Source of the DNA: a candidate division FCPU426 bacterium
GTDB lineage: Bacteria > Oederibacteriota > Muellerivitia > Muellerivitales > Muellerivitaceae
Length of the DNA stretch: 41,197 nt
Reading direction: 5' to 3'
NCBI GenBank assembly: GCA_003152075.1
Contig: PLZG01000059.1
Span: 446-41,642 of the forward strand
Part shown: one piece after another, positions 33,096 through 41,197 of the stretch
How the letters are laid out: every line of letters begins with the position of its first letter
How positions within the stretch are numbered: the first letter of the stretch is position 1
The notes under the pieces: model-generated
The model's database searches: none
Told to the model about the DNA's origin: nothing
Seen by the model: the letters and a program-made list of their open reading frames with translations, nothing else
Program-made: the position numbers and the translations under genes

Positions 33096-33308
33096 TTATA
33101 ATTTATTCGTTTTTATCCCCAATAGGTCCTTGCCCTTGTTAACAGTATCCTTAACGGCACCACTTAATTTCTGGGCCTTTCCCTTTGCTTTTTGCATAGA
33201 ACCTTTAGCCTTCAGTTTATTGTTACCAGTGGCCCTTCCAATGCCTTTTTTTAAACTTCCAACGGCGGTATTGATCGACCCTTTCAACTTGTCTTTACTT
33301 GAGTTCAT
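33096..33308 (-). CDS. csbD: CsbD-family stress protein
   Basis: A 70-residue, lysine-rich, hydrophilic protein of the CsbD family, small proteins induced by general or envelope stress whose molecular role is not settled. It reads SSKDKLKGSINTAVGSLKKG, with an internal repeat of the KLKAKGSMQKAKGKAQ type. AAGGAAATATCG precedes the ATG. It is 130 bases downstream of the 21-residue peptide gene on the same strand, so both are probably served by the sigma-54 promoter at 33553. A 16-bp palindrome lies between them. Confidence 0.85.
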   Translation of the reverse strand: MNSSKDKLKGSINTAVGSLKKGIGRATGNNKLKAKGSMQKAKGKAQKLSGAVKDTVNKGKDLLGIKTNKL

Positions 33309-33417
33309 CGATATTTCCTTTTTGGCTTTTGAGGGCCATTTTTTTGAAAAAAACCAATATTATTTCTACCGACCGCTAAAGCCCCGTTTTCATTTGAAAA
33401 TATCAAAATGGAAAGGG

Positions 33418-33433
33418 AGTTATCCAGATAACT
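33418..33433. promoter_or_regulatory. Perfect palindrome between the 21-residue peptide gene and csbD
   Basis: AGTTATCCAGATAACT, seven paired bases around CA, 109 bases before the csbD start. It could be an operator or a short hairpin. Confidence 0.35.
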
Positions 33434-33438
33434 ACCAT

Positions 33439-33504
33439 TCAACGAAGGATCAAAACAATAATAACTATCAACAGTATCAATCCTATTCCGCCGCCAATAT
33501 ACAT
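33439..33504 (-). CDS. 21-residue hydrophobic membrane peptide
   Basis: Reads MYIGGGIGLILLIVIIVLIL plus a final Arg, then TGA. It is one membrane helix with a Gly-rich start and a single basic residue at the end. AGGAGG five bases before the ATG is a near-perfect ribosome binding site, and a sigma-54 promoter lies 49 bases upstream, so translation is likely. Very short hydrophobic peptides of this kind occur near csbD-like genes, but the function is unknown. A membrane-stress role is inference. An upstream in-frame extension to 33645 has no comparable signal. Confidence 0.7.
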   Translation of the reverse strand: MYIGGGIGLILLIVIIVLILR

Positions 33505-33552
33505 AACCGCCTCCTGGAGAAATTTCCGCGTGAACAACCTCAGTGATATAAG

Positions 33553-33566
33553 GCAAGGACCGTGCC
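33553..33566 (-). promoter_or_regulatory. Sigma-54 promoter of the 21-residue peptide / csbD pair
   Basis: On the minus strand GGCACGGTCCTTGC, with exact GG to GC spacing and near-consensus bases. The AGGCA before and TGCCT after also let it form a hairpin. Confidence 0.75.
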
Positions 33567-33669
33567 TTGCGAAAGAAGGGGAACGGGAACCAAAACCATC
33601 TTTTCGCGTGTGGAAACGGCCTATTCCGGCGATCTTAAAATTCAATAAGTTTGAAGAACCGCGGCCCCG

Positions 33670-33701
33670 ATCAAAATGATTAAAGTTTTTATCGTTTTGA
33701 T
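33670..33701. promoter_or_regulatory. Inverted-repeat upstream activator site, copy 4
   Basis: ATCAAAATGA (33670-33679) and TCGTTTTGAT (33692-33701), one mismatch, 12 bases between. It is 103 bases upstream of the sigma-54 promoter at 33553-33566, further than in the other copies. Confidence 0.6.
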
Positions 33702-33810
33702 CGCCGCCGATCAGAAGGAATGTTCAGCGGATATCCGGCAAATAAACCGGCCTACCTTCACAAAACTGGCATCACCCTGGTGTTTTGTGATTTCAAGGAT
33801 GTTTAAAAAG

Positions 33811-33841
33811 GTTGTCCGCGACGGGGCCCCGTCGTGGACAA
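33811..33841. repeat. Hairpin repeat family, copy A
   Basis: GTTGTCCGCGACGGGG pairs with CCCCGTCGTGGACAA with one G-T wobble. Same family as copies B-E at 38.7-40.96 kb. Followed by AGAAATGG. Confidence 0.75.
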
Positions 33842-33870
33842 AGAAATGGCCCCTTTAAACTTAGGCGGCT

Positions 33871-33896
33871 CGTAACATTTCGGAGGAAATGTTACG
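33871..33896. other. Perfect 11-bp hairpin
   Basis: CGTAACATTTC and GAAATGTTACG around a GGAG loop. No T-run follows. It lies 30 bases after repeat copy A in the 707-bp gene-free stretch before the DUF2945 gene. Confidence 0.45.
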
Positions 33897-34057
33897 GGGA
33901 TTACGGCGGCCAAGGGCGGGGAATCGGGTCACTTTTCGGTTCGTTAGTTTTTGACCCGCTTGGAATACTTTTGAAAAACACGGCGATTTGGGATTTGTTC
34001 CTCTTTTTAGATTACGAGAGTCGCGGGAGCTGTTACGTTTAAAATAACCGACTCAAA

Positions 34058-34086
34058 TCAATTTGATAAAGAGGGTTCAATTTGAT
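34058..34086. promoter_or_regulatory. Direct-repeat upstream activator site, copy 5
   Basis: TCAATTTGAT occurs twice (34058-34067 and 34077-34086). It is the same half-site as in copy 2 but in direct orientation; the first copy overlaps TCAAATCAATTTGA, itself palindromic. It ends 63 bases before the GG of the next sigma-54 promoter. Confidence 0.5.
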
Positions 34087-34149
34087 ATGAGCGAATAAGC
34101 GGCGGCCTTAAAAATGGGCGGAATCCGGTTGGAATTCACGCGAAGGATG

Positions 34150-34163
34150 GGCTTGTTTCTTGC
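34150..34163 (+). promoter_or_regulatory. Sigma-54 promoter of the DUF2945 gene
   Basis: GGCTTGTTTCTTGC, with correct GG to GC spacing, 48 bases before the GTG start. It differs from the promoter at 16041 by one base. Confidence 0.7.
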
Positions 34164-34211
34164 TCTTTTTAAGGGACCGCGTCAGCGTCAACCGATAAAG
34201 GAGATTAACCC

Positions 34212-34496
34212 GTGATTAATAATTTCAAAGTAGGGGATTATGTCGAATGGAAAGCCGAAGGGGCCCGTGCCCAGGGATCTATCCTGAAGAAGGTCGTCAC
34301 GCCCCTCCAGTTTGAAACTCAAACCGTCCACGCCTCCCAAAAAGACCCCCAATATTTTATTAAACCGATAACCTCCGGGATCATCGTGGTGAAAAAGGCT
34401 TCTGCCCTCAAACCCATTGATGAAAAGGCGGGCATGGCGGCTAAGCGGGCGGTTAAAGCCCTGAAGAAGGGCTTAAAAAAACCACCTATCCGATGA
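34212..34496 (+). CDS. DUF2945 (Tudor-like HVA1 family) protein
   Basis: A 94-residue protein of the DUF2945 family, predicted Tudor-like beta-barrel. The family pattern is clear: FKVGDYVEWKAEGARAQGSI, SQKDPQYFIKP and a late VVKKASALKPI, then a Lys-rich helical tail (KRAVKALKKGLKKPP). Members are common in stress-inducible gene sets; the function is unknown. The GTG start at 34212 is decided by AAAGGAGATTAACCC. A sigma-54 promoter lies just upstream and poxB follows 35 bases downstream, so poxB may share the transcript. Confidence 0.8.
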   Translation: MINNFKVGDYVEWKAEGARAQGSILKKVVTPLQFETQTVHASQKDPQYFIKPITSGIIVVKKASALKPIDEKAGMAAKRAVKALKKGLKKPPIR

Positions 34497-34531
34497 ACGG
34501 CGGGCACGTGAAAATGTAACGGGAGAAACCA

Positions 34532-36259
34532 ATGGAAATCACAGTCGCCGAGCAATTGGTGGAAACACTCATCGCGGCCGGCGTAAAACGGGTTTACGGC
34601 ATTGTGGGCGATTCTTTAAACGCGGTGACGGAGGCCATTCGTCAGCGTCAGGACCAAATCCAATGGATTCAGGCGCGGCATGAGGAAGCCGCGGCTTTTG
34701 CCGCCGGCGCGGAAGCGGCGCTGACCGGATCATTGGCGGTTTGCGCGGGGAGCTGCGGGCCCGGTAATTTGCATCTCATCAACGGATTATTTGACTGCCA
34801 CCGAAGCCGGGTGCCCGTATTGGCCATCGCGGCGCATCTTCCCGGCAAAGAAATCGGCAGTTCCTATTTTCAGGCGACCCACCCCGAAAATTTATTTCTC
34901 GAATGCAGTCATTATTGCGAACTCATTTCGACCGCCGCCCAAATGCCCAGGGTATTGGAAGAAGCCATTCAAGCCAGTTTGACCCTGCGGGGCGTGTCGG
35001 TTGTGGTTCTGCCGGGCAATGTGGCTTTTGAAAAGATGGAAAAAACCATACCCCGCCTACCGGCCCTGCGGGCGGTTTCCCATCTGCGTCCCTCGGAAGA
35101 AAATTTGGACCGCGCCGCGAAAATTTTAGATTCGGCGCAAAAAGTAACCATTTTGGGCGGCGCTGGATGCGCGGACGCCCATCCGGAACTGATGGCGGCC
35201 GCTGAGAGGCTGCAGGCCCCCATCGTGCATGCCCTGAGGGGAAAAGAATTTATTGAGTATGATAATCCCTATGACGTGGGCATGACGGGTCTCCTGGGTT
35301 TTCGCGCGGGTTTTGACGCGATGAAAGACTGCGATGTTCTTCTCATGCTGGGCACCGATTTTCCTTACGGGCAGTTCTATCCCGAAAAAGCCAAAATCAT
35401 CCAGGTGGATATCCGGGGCGAAAACATAGGCCGCCGCGCCCGGGTTGAGGTCGGCCTAGCGGGGGGAGTGAAAGAAACGCTGGAGGGCCTTTTGACCCGG
35501 CTTAAAGAACACAAAGACAAGGCTCATTTGGAAATAGCCCGTAAAAACTATCAAACGTCCCTAAAAGAAATGAACGATTTAGCCCAAGAGGGTTCGGGTA
35601 AAAAACCAATTCATCCCCAGTTCGCCGCGCGTCTCATTAACGAGTTGGCCGCCCCGGACGCCATTTTTACCTGCGATGTGGGCACGCCCACGGTCTGGTC
35701 CGCGCGGTACCTGCGCATGAATGGGCGGCGCCGTTTGATCGGCTCCCTCAACCACGGTTCGATGGCGGGCGCGATGCCCCAGGCCATTGGAGCGCAGCTC
35801 ACTTTTCCCGACCGGCAAGTGGTGGCGTTGTGCGGTGACGGCGGTTTTTCGATGTTGATGGGCGACCTGCTGACTATCCGCCAGCTCAAACTGCCGGTGA
35901 AACTGATTATCTTTAACAACAGCACCCTGAGTTTTGTGGATCAGGAAATGAAAGCCACGGGGCTTCTCAGTTTTGGCGTTCATTTGGACAATCCGAACTT
36001 CGCGAAAATGGCCGAGAGTATGGGTATTCCTGGGTTCCGAATTGAGGAACCTGAAAAGGTTCAATCCCAATTAACCGGGGCCTTCCGCTCGACGGGGCCG
36101 GTTTTGATCGATCTGGTGGTCAACCCGGTGGAACTGGCGATGCCGCCCCATATCGATAAGGAACAGGCTAAGGGGTTTGGGATATTCATGCTCAAAGCGG
36201 TCCTAAACGGGCGCAGCGACGAGGTGACGGAAATCATTAAGACGAACTTCGACAGATAA
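34532..36259 (+). CDS. poxB: Pyruvate:quinone oxidoreductase (pyruvate oxidase-like, TPP enzyme)
   Basis: A 575-residue thiamine-diphosphate and FAD enzyme resembling E. coli PoxB, which oxidatively decarboxylates pyruvate to acetate and CO2 and passes electrons to quinone at the membrane. The N-terminal TPP-activating Glu is in WIQARHEEAAAFAAGAEAAL, a central FAD-domain region includes VTILGGAGCADAHPEL, and the TPP/Mg motif is CGDGGFSMLMGDLLTIRQL ending in FNN. The length matches the family. Pyruvate is inferred as substrate. It lies 35 bases after the DUF2945 gene, so it may be induced by the same sigma-54 promoter. PoxB in enterics is a stress-phase enzyme. Confidence 0.88.
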   Translation: MEITVAEQLVETLIAAGVKRVYGIVGDSLNAVTEAIRQRQDQIQWIQARHEEAAAFAAGAEAALTGSLAVCAGSCGPGNLHLINGLFDCHRSRVPVLAIAAHLPGKEIGSSYFQATHPENLFLECSHYCELISTAAQMPRVLEEAIQASLTLRGVSVVVLPGNVAFEKMEKTIPRLPALRAVSHLRPSEENLDRAAKILDSAQKVTILGGAGCADAHPELMAAAERLQAPIVHALRGKEFIEYDNPYDVGMTGLLGFRAGFDAMKDCDVLLMLGTDFPYGQFYPEKAKIIQVDIRGENIGRRARVEVGLAGGVKETLEGLLTRLKEHKDKAHLEIARKNYQTSLKEMNDLAQEGSGKKPIHPQFAARLINELAAPDAIFTCDVGTPTVWSARYLRMNGRRRLIGSLNHGSMAGAMPQAIGAQLTFPDRQVVALCGDGGFSMLMGDLLTIRQLKLPVKLIIFNNSTLSFVDQEMKATGLLSFGVHLDNPNFAKMAESMGIPGFRIEEPEKVQSQLTGAFRSTGPVLIDLVVNPVELAMPPHIDKEQAKGFGIFMLKAVLNGRSDEVTEIIKTNFDR

Positions 36260-36410
36260 GGGCGCGCGGAATTATGAATTTTGCCCTGGCCCTTTTTAAC
36301 CCTTATGGCCTGAGGCATATCCTTCGTAACTTAAATCGGTTAAAAAGCCATCACTAGTTAAAAATTAGGTTTTTTTTAAACAACCATTTCAAACCATCGA
36401 CGAAATTTAA

Positions 36411-38612
<2,202 letters not shown>

Positions 38613-38697
38613 TCTCAATTTGAGCTTCTTGGTTGGCGCGGGGTAATAGGTTTAATTGTTTTCGCCGTTTCCACTGATCAGTTTATAAACAGCCACG

Positions 38698-38728
38698 GTT
38701 GTCCACGGCGGGGACCCTGGTTGGACAA
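38698..38728. repeat. Hairpin repeat family, copy B
   Basis: GTTGTCCACGGCGGGG and ACCCTGGTTGGACAA, imperfect at the stem centre. The following bases AAGAAAAGCTTTGATTA resemble those after copy D. Confidence 0.7.
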
Positions 38729-38772
38729 AGAAAAGCTTTGATTAAGTCGTCTTATTTGAAGAGGGGTGTTTG

Positions 38773-39225
38773 ATGGGTCAACATAAAAAAGTTATTTGGG
38801 CTCTTGGATTCTTTGGCCTGACAGTCATTCTTGTTTACTGTTTTGAACTATACAAAAAATCGGAACATGGGTTTAATACCAAAAATTTATGGGAAATCAC
38901 AGAAGCGATTTTCCGTTTCAAAGCGGATCATAGGTCTCCACCTAATAATATGATGGATTTAATTCCGCAGTACCTTTCCGAAATGCCCAAAACAAGATTA
39001 ATTGGGTATGGACATTGGAATTCTTCCTTGGTGGAATATTATTCTTTTTTGGATTCTAGAGGAAATGCAGATCCAAAGAAACTCAAGGATACAGGTCACT
39101 GGATTTACGATTCTAGCACTGGGAAAATCACTATCGATTGTACTCATAAATGTTTTGCTGGATTTCCTTACTATGACATTAGTAGGCAGCTAGGCTTGGC
39201 CAATACGGGGATGCATTTTTGGTAA
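38773..39225 (+). CDS. Membrane-anchored pseudopilin-like protein
   Basis: A 150-residue protein with one N-terminal membrane helix (VIWALGFFGLTVILVYCFEL) followed by a soluble domain. The sequence TEAIFRFKADHRSPPNNMMD and a late GHWIYDSSTGKITIDC are reminiscent of GspG/pilin-like domains, where a long helix leads to a beta-sheet with WxYD..tG. The prepilin cleavage motif (G then F/M E at the start of the helix) is absent, so it is probably not processed as a pilin. The function is unknown. It is AT-rich compared with katG and sits between two hairpin repeats, with copy C 7 bases after its stop. Confidence 0.65.
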   Translation: MGQHKKVIWALGFFGLTVILVYCFELYKKSEHGFNTKNLWEITEAIFRFKADHRSPPNNMMDLIPQYLSEMPKTRLIGYGHWNSSLVEYYSFLDSRGNADPKKLKDTGHWIYDSSTGKITIDCTHKCFAGFPYYDISRQLGLANTGMHFW

Positions 39226-39232
39226 GCGAATT

Positions 39233-39262
39233 GTTGTCCACGACGGGGATCCGTCGTGGACA
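39233..39262. repeat. Hairpin repeat family, copy C
   Basis: GTTGTCCACGACGGGG followed by ATCCGTCGTGGACAG, a long near-perfect stem starting 7 bases after the preceding stop codon. Confidence 0.75.
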
Positions 39263-39329
39263 GCTCAGTGGCTTGAATATGTGGCCCGATTGTGCTACAT
39301 TTCTACTAGTCCAATAAAGGGGGTTTGAC

Positions 39330-39590
39330 ATGTCCAAAGAAGCGACGGTACGGGCTCGGTTAGAACCGCATTTGAAAGCCGATACAGAAAAATTGTTGCA
39401 CCAACTGGGACTTACGGCAAGCCAAGCCATCTCCATTTTTTACAGTCAAATTCTACTGAGGCGAGGGCTTCCTTTCGAGGTCGCGCTGCCAAATGCGAAA
39501 ACGAAGGCTGTTTTCAAGTCTACGGATAAGGGGCACCATCTGGTCCGAGCCAAGAATGCTGAGGACATGTACCGTAAACTCGGCATCTGA
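39330..39590 (+). CDS. RelB/DinJ-family antitoxin
   Basis: An 86-residue antitoxin. The N-terminal ribbon-helix-helix part (ATVRARLEPHLKADTEKLLH, then LGLTASQAISIFYSQILLR) binds DNA and is typical of the RelB/DinJ family. The C-terminal part (KAVFKSTDKGHHL) would wrap the toxin. The ATG follows GGGGGTTTGAC. It overlaps the toxin gene by one base (TGATG). In this family the antitoxin, alone or with the toxin, represses its own promoter. Confidence 0.9.
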   Translation: MSKEATVRARLEPHLKADTEKLLHQLGLTASQAISIFYSQILLRRGLPFEVALPNAKTKAVFKSTDKGHHLVRAKNAEDMYRKLGI

Positions 39591-39859
39591 TGCTCAATCC
39601 TTCCTACACCAATCAATTTCAAAAAGACCTTAAGTTAATGCTTCGGCGCGGCAAACCAGTTGAAAAGTTCAAGGAAGTCGCCAATCGTTTGATCGCCCAG
39701 AATGTTTTGGACGCTCGATTACGGAATCATAAACTTTCCGGGAACTACAAGGATCGTTGGGAATGCCACCTGGAGCCTGATTGGCTTTTAATTTATAAAC
39801 TTTCTGAAAGTGAAATCGTTTTTGAAAGAACTGGGACGCATTCAGATTTATTTGTATGA
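39590..39859 (+). CDS. YafQ-family RelE-like mRNA interferase toxin
   Basis: An 89-residue toxin of the YafQ/RelE superfamily, which cuts mRNA in the ribosome. Family features are SYTNQFQKDLKLMLRRGK at the start, the central NHKLSGNYKDRWECHLEPDW and the C-terminal RTGTHSDLF, with the His and late Phe typical of active members. The start overlaps the antitoxin stop, giving translational coupling. Together they are a type II toxin-antitoxin pair, frequent as a stabilising cassette in gene arrays. Hairpin copy D begins 9 bases after its stop. Confidence 0.92.
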   Translation: MLNPSYTNQFQKDLKLMLRRGKPVEKFKEVANRLIAQNVLDARLRNHKLSGNYKDRWECHLEPDWLLIYKLSESEIVFERTGTHSDLFV

Positions 39860-39868
39860 CCAAAAAGG

Positions 39869-39899
39869 GTTGTCCGCGGCGGGGACCCGTCGTGGACAA
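39869..39899. repeat. Hairpin repeat family, copy D
   Basis: GTTGTCCGCGGCGGGG and ACCCGTCGTGGACAA form about 14 pairs, with two G-T wobbles when the top strand folds. The following AAAAAGTATCGATTAGGTTG parallels the bases after copy B. Confidence 0.78.
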
Positions 39900-39940
39900 G
39901 AAAAAGTATCGATTAGGTTGTCTAATGTGGGGAGGCATCG

Positions 39941-40927
39941 GTGAAGCTTAATAAGATTTCATTTTCCCAAAGTGCCTTATTTTTATTGTTCCCGCTTCAG
40001 GTTTTGGCGCAATCCCAAGCTTGGGATTGGCGCCAATCCGTGGCTGGCTCTGAGAGCTATGTCGGAAGCGAAGTTTTTTTGATGCCCTGGGGCAATAACA
40101 GAGGACAAATTCCTAAACACAAGGAAAAGATTGGAACAAATTATGGATCGGGACATCCCGAATTCTGGAACAACCAATATTGCTTGGCGGCCTTATTTAT
40201 TGGAGACGATGGAAGCATTTATGTTTTTTCTGATTCCGGCGGCAAAAAAGCTTTTCGAAAAATGTCAAGGACCGGCCGCGTTTTGTCCGAAGACGAGGAT
40301 TTGGGGTCCGAGGGTGATTTATTCGGCCCCTTTAATGAATGGTCTTTTAATAAAAATGGATATCTGGAAACATTGGACTCCCAGAGAGAATCGGTTTTCA
40401 AAATCAATATTTTCGATGGGAAAATCATCCACCATGCCATGATCAATGACCCCGATTTTAAAAAGGACAAAGCCTTTGAGGAATCCATGAAAAATCAAGG
40501 GCTCCGGGAAAAGATCGTCCAGGTCGGTTCTTCTATTATGGGAAAGTTTGCTTATCTGGACCCCGAAACCAATAAAACCCTTTTTGAAATATCCGAGGAG
40601 AAAGTGCCTGGAGAGAGTCTCGATTGGGTGAAAGTCATTGCCACCGACAAAGAAAAAAATATTTATGTTATTGCGAATTTAAGCTTCGACAACGGCGGAT
40701 CGCGATCCGAACCGGCTTATCTCATTTATAAGTATTCAATTGATGGAACCTTGCTGACCAAAATTAAATCCCAATTTGACAATTATTACCAAGAGCAGGG
40801 GTGGGGGAATTCCTGGGTGGTGGTGAGTTCCTTGGGAGCGCGTATCGCCGTGGATGGGGACGGGAATATTTACCAGCTTCACGGAACCCCCAAAGGACTG
40901 GAACTTTACAAATGGACAAAGAAATAA
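39941..40927 (+). CDS. Secreted beta-propeller-like protein, function unknown
   Basis: A 328-residue exported protein with a signal peptide (SALFLLFPLQVLAQS). Repeated blade-like segments follow, each pairing a strand such as DDGSIYVFSD, EKNIYVIANLS or DGNIYQLHG with one such as FRKMSRTGRVLSE, IYKYSIDGTLLTK or LELYKWTK. This NHL/propeller-like pattern suggests a ligand- or protein-binding surface; no catalytic motif is visible. The start is GTG, decided by GGGGAGGCATCG. It is AT-rich and lies between hairpin copies D and E, with E starting 2 bases after the stop. Confidence 0.68.
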   Translation: MKLNKISFSQSALFLLFPLQVLAQSQAWDWRQSVAGSESYVGSEVFLMPWGNNRGQIPKHKEKIGTNYGSGHPEFWNNQYCLAALFIGDDGSIYVFSDSGGKKAFRKMSRTGRVLSEDEDLGSEGDLFGPFNEWSFNKNGYLETLDSQRESVFKINIFDGKIIHHAMINDPDFKKDKAFEESMKNQGLREKIVQVGSSIMGKFAYLDPETNKTLFEISEEKVPGESLDWVKVIATDKEKNIYVIANLSFDNGGSRSEPAYLIYKYSIDGTLLTKIKSQFDNYYQEQGWGNSWVVVSSLGARIAVDGDGNIYQLHGTPKGLELYKWTKK

Positions 40928-40929
40928 AG

Positions 40930-40959
40930 GTTGTCCACGAAGGGGACCCTTCGTAGACA
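40930..40959. repeat. Hairpin repeat family, copy E
   Basis: GTTGTCCACGAAGGGG and ACCCTTCGTAGACAT. A C-G pair of the other copies is changed on both sides to A-T (GAAGGG/CCCTTC), which keeps the stem. It starts 2 bases after the preceding stop. Confidence 0.72.
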
Positions 40960-40961
40960 TC

Positions 40962-41197
40962 GTGCCAGAGGAGGGTTTGTAGAGCCAGCAGGTGAGGGAC
41001 TAGGCCGAAGAGGGTCAACCCAAGTCCTGACCAGGTAATCACCAGAGAGCCTGAAAGTCAGCCCCCGGCGTAGGATCGAGAGGTTCTGCCCGAAACGGGG
41101 TCATAAACCTCATTTAGTGAGGGAACAATCCAGCAGTCCGCAACATAAAGTGAATCCTGCCGCTTCGTGAATGGGACACCGAAAGGTGCAAGGGGAT
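40962..41197 (+). ncRNA. Structured RNA, candidate 5' part of a group II intron (cut by window end)
   Basis: Non-coding on + and full of short stems. GGTGA (40991) pairs with TCACC (41039), enclosing GGACT/AGTCC and a GGG-TCAA-CCC hairpin. CCCG-AAA-CGGG is at 41089, CCTC/GAGG at 41108-41122, and CACC-GAAA-GGTG with a GNRA loop at 41177. This density of stems and GNRA loops resembles domain I of a bacterial group II intron starting at GTGCC (40962). It begins 2 bases after hairpin copy E, as class C introns do after hairpins. The 5' end is not the usual GTGYG, and no reverse transcriptase is visible before the window ends. Confidence 0.4.

Noticed and set aside
38698-40959. Classical integron attC sites
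   Set aside because: The repeats lack the GTTRRRY core and are about 30 bases, shorter than attC; no integrase is in the window. Kept only as an analogy.
38698-40959. Hairpin repeats as rho-independent terminators
   Set aside because: None is followed by a T-run on the + strand; the bases after them are A-rich.

Overview
The window is a chromosomal segment of a Gram-negative, respiring bacterium. The evidence is several outer-membrane or lipoprotein signals, an OmpA protein, a bc complex plus a caa3-type oxidase, quinol NO reductase, Cu/Zn SOD and KatG. I cannot fix the phylum from sequence alone. The Thr/Pro linkers in lipoproteins, fused respiratory subunits and many palindromic repeats would fit a little-studied lineage. 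The first 38 kb is moderately GC-rich by eye; the last 2.5 kb is visibly AT-richer.

Region 1 (1-12.0 kb, + strand) is one long, tightly packed gene chain. It begins with the end of gnd, then zwf, a polyphosphate-glucokinase-like ROK kinase, a HAD phosphatase and a GH15 glucoamylase. It runs without a break into coxB-cyt c, a coxA-coxC fusion, ctaG, a small membrane subunit, a Rieske protein and a cytochrome b-c fusion. Most junctions are ATGA-type overlaps. Storage glucan would be hydrolysed to glucose, phosphorylated and oxidised in the pentose phosphate pathway, and the electrons could leave through a bc-caa3 chain encoded in the same unit.

Region 2 (12.1-20 kb) holds a VIT-family transporter, a leftward cluster (Cys-rich membrane protein, receiver-only response regulator, DUF4403 lipoprotein, pirin), sodC-phhB, a nitrobindin-like protein, a beta-barrel protein, a MITE-like element and a Gfo/Idh oxidoreductase. 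Region 3 (20.2-23.3 kb) is an NO-detoxification unit: a small membrane protein, DUF2243 and qNOR. Region 4 (23.3-29.5 kb) has two tandem DUF3494 (ice-binding-like) lipoproteins duplicated together with their promoters, an OmpA protein, and a TraB/GumN protein interrupted by one in-frame TAG. Region 5 (29.7-38.6 kb) has two rhodanese-like proteins lacking the active-site Cys, a SagB-type dehydrogenase, a CsbD protein with a 21-residue membrane peptide, DUF2945, PoxB and KatG.

Region 6 (38.7-41.2 kb) looks like a cassette array. Short AT-rich genes (pilin-like protein, RelB/YafQ toxin-antitoxin pair, secreted propeller-like protein) all lie on + and are separated by copies of one ~30-bp hairpin repeat. 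It ends in a highly structured RNA-like stretch that may be the 5' part of a group II intron.

The most interesting signal is regulatory. Five promoters match the sigma-54 -24/-12 form (GGCACG or GGCTTG, then TTGC). Each has copies of one motif (ATCAAAATGA / TCATTTTGAT) 45-105 bp upstream, as expected for an enhancer-binding protein. They precede the response-regulator cluster, both DUF3494 genes, the 21-residue peptide/csbD pair and DUF2945, which suggests one sigma-54 envelope-stress regulon.
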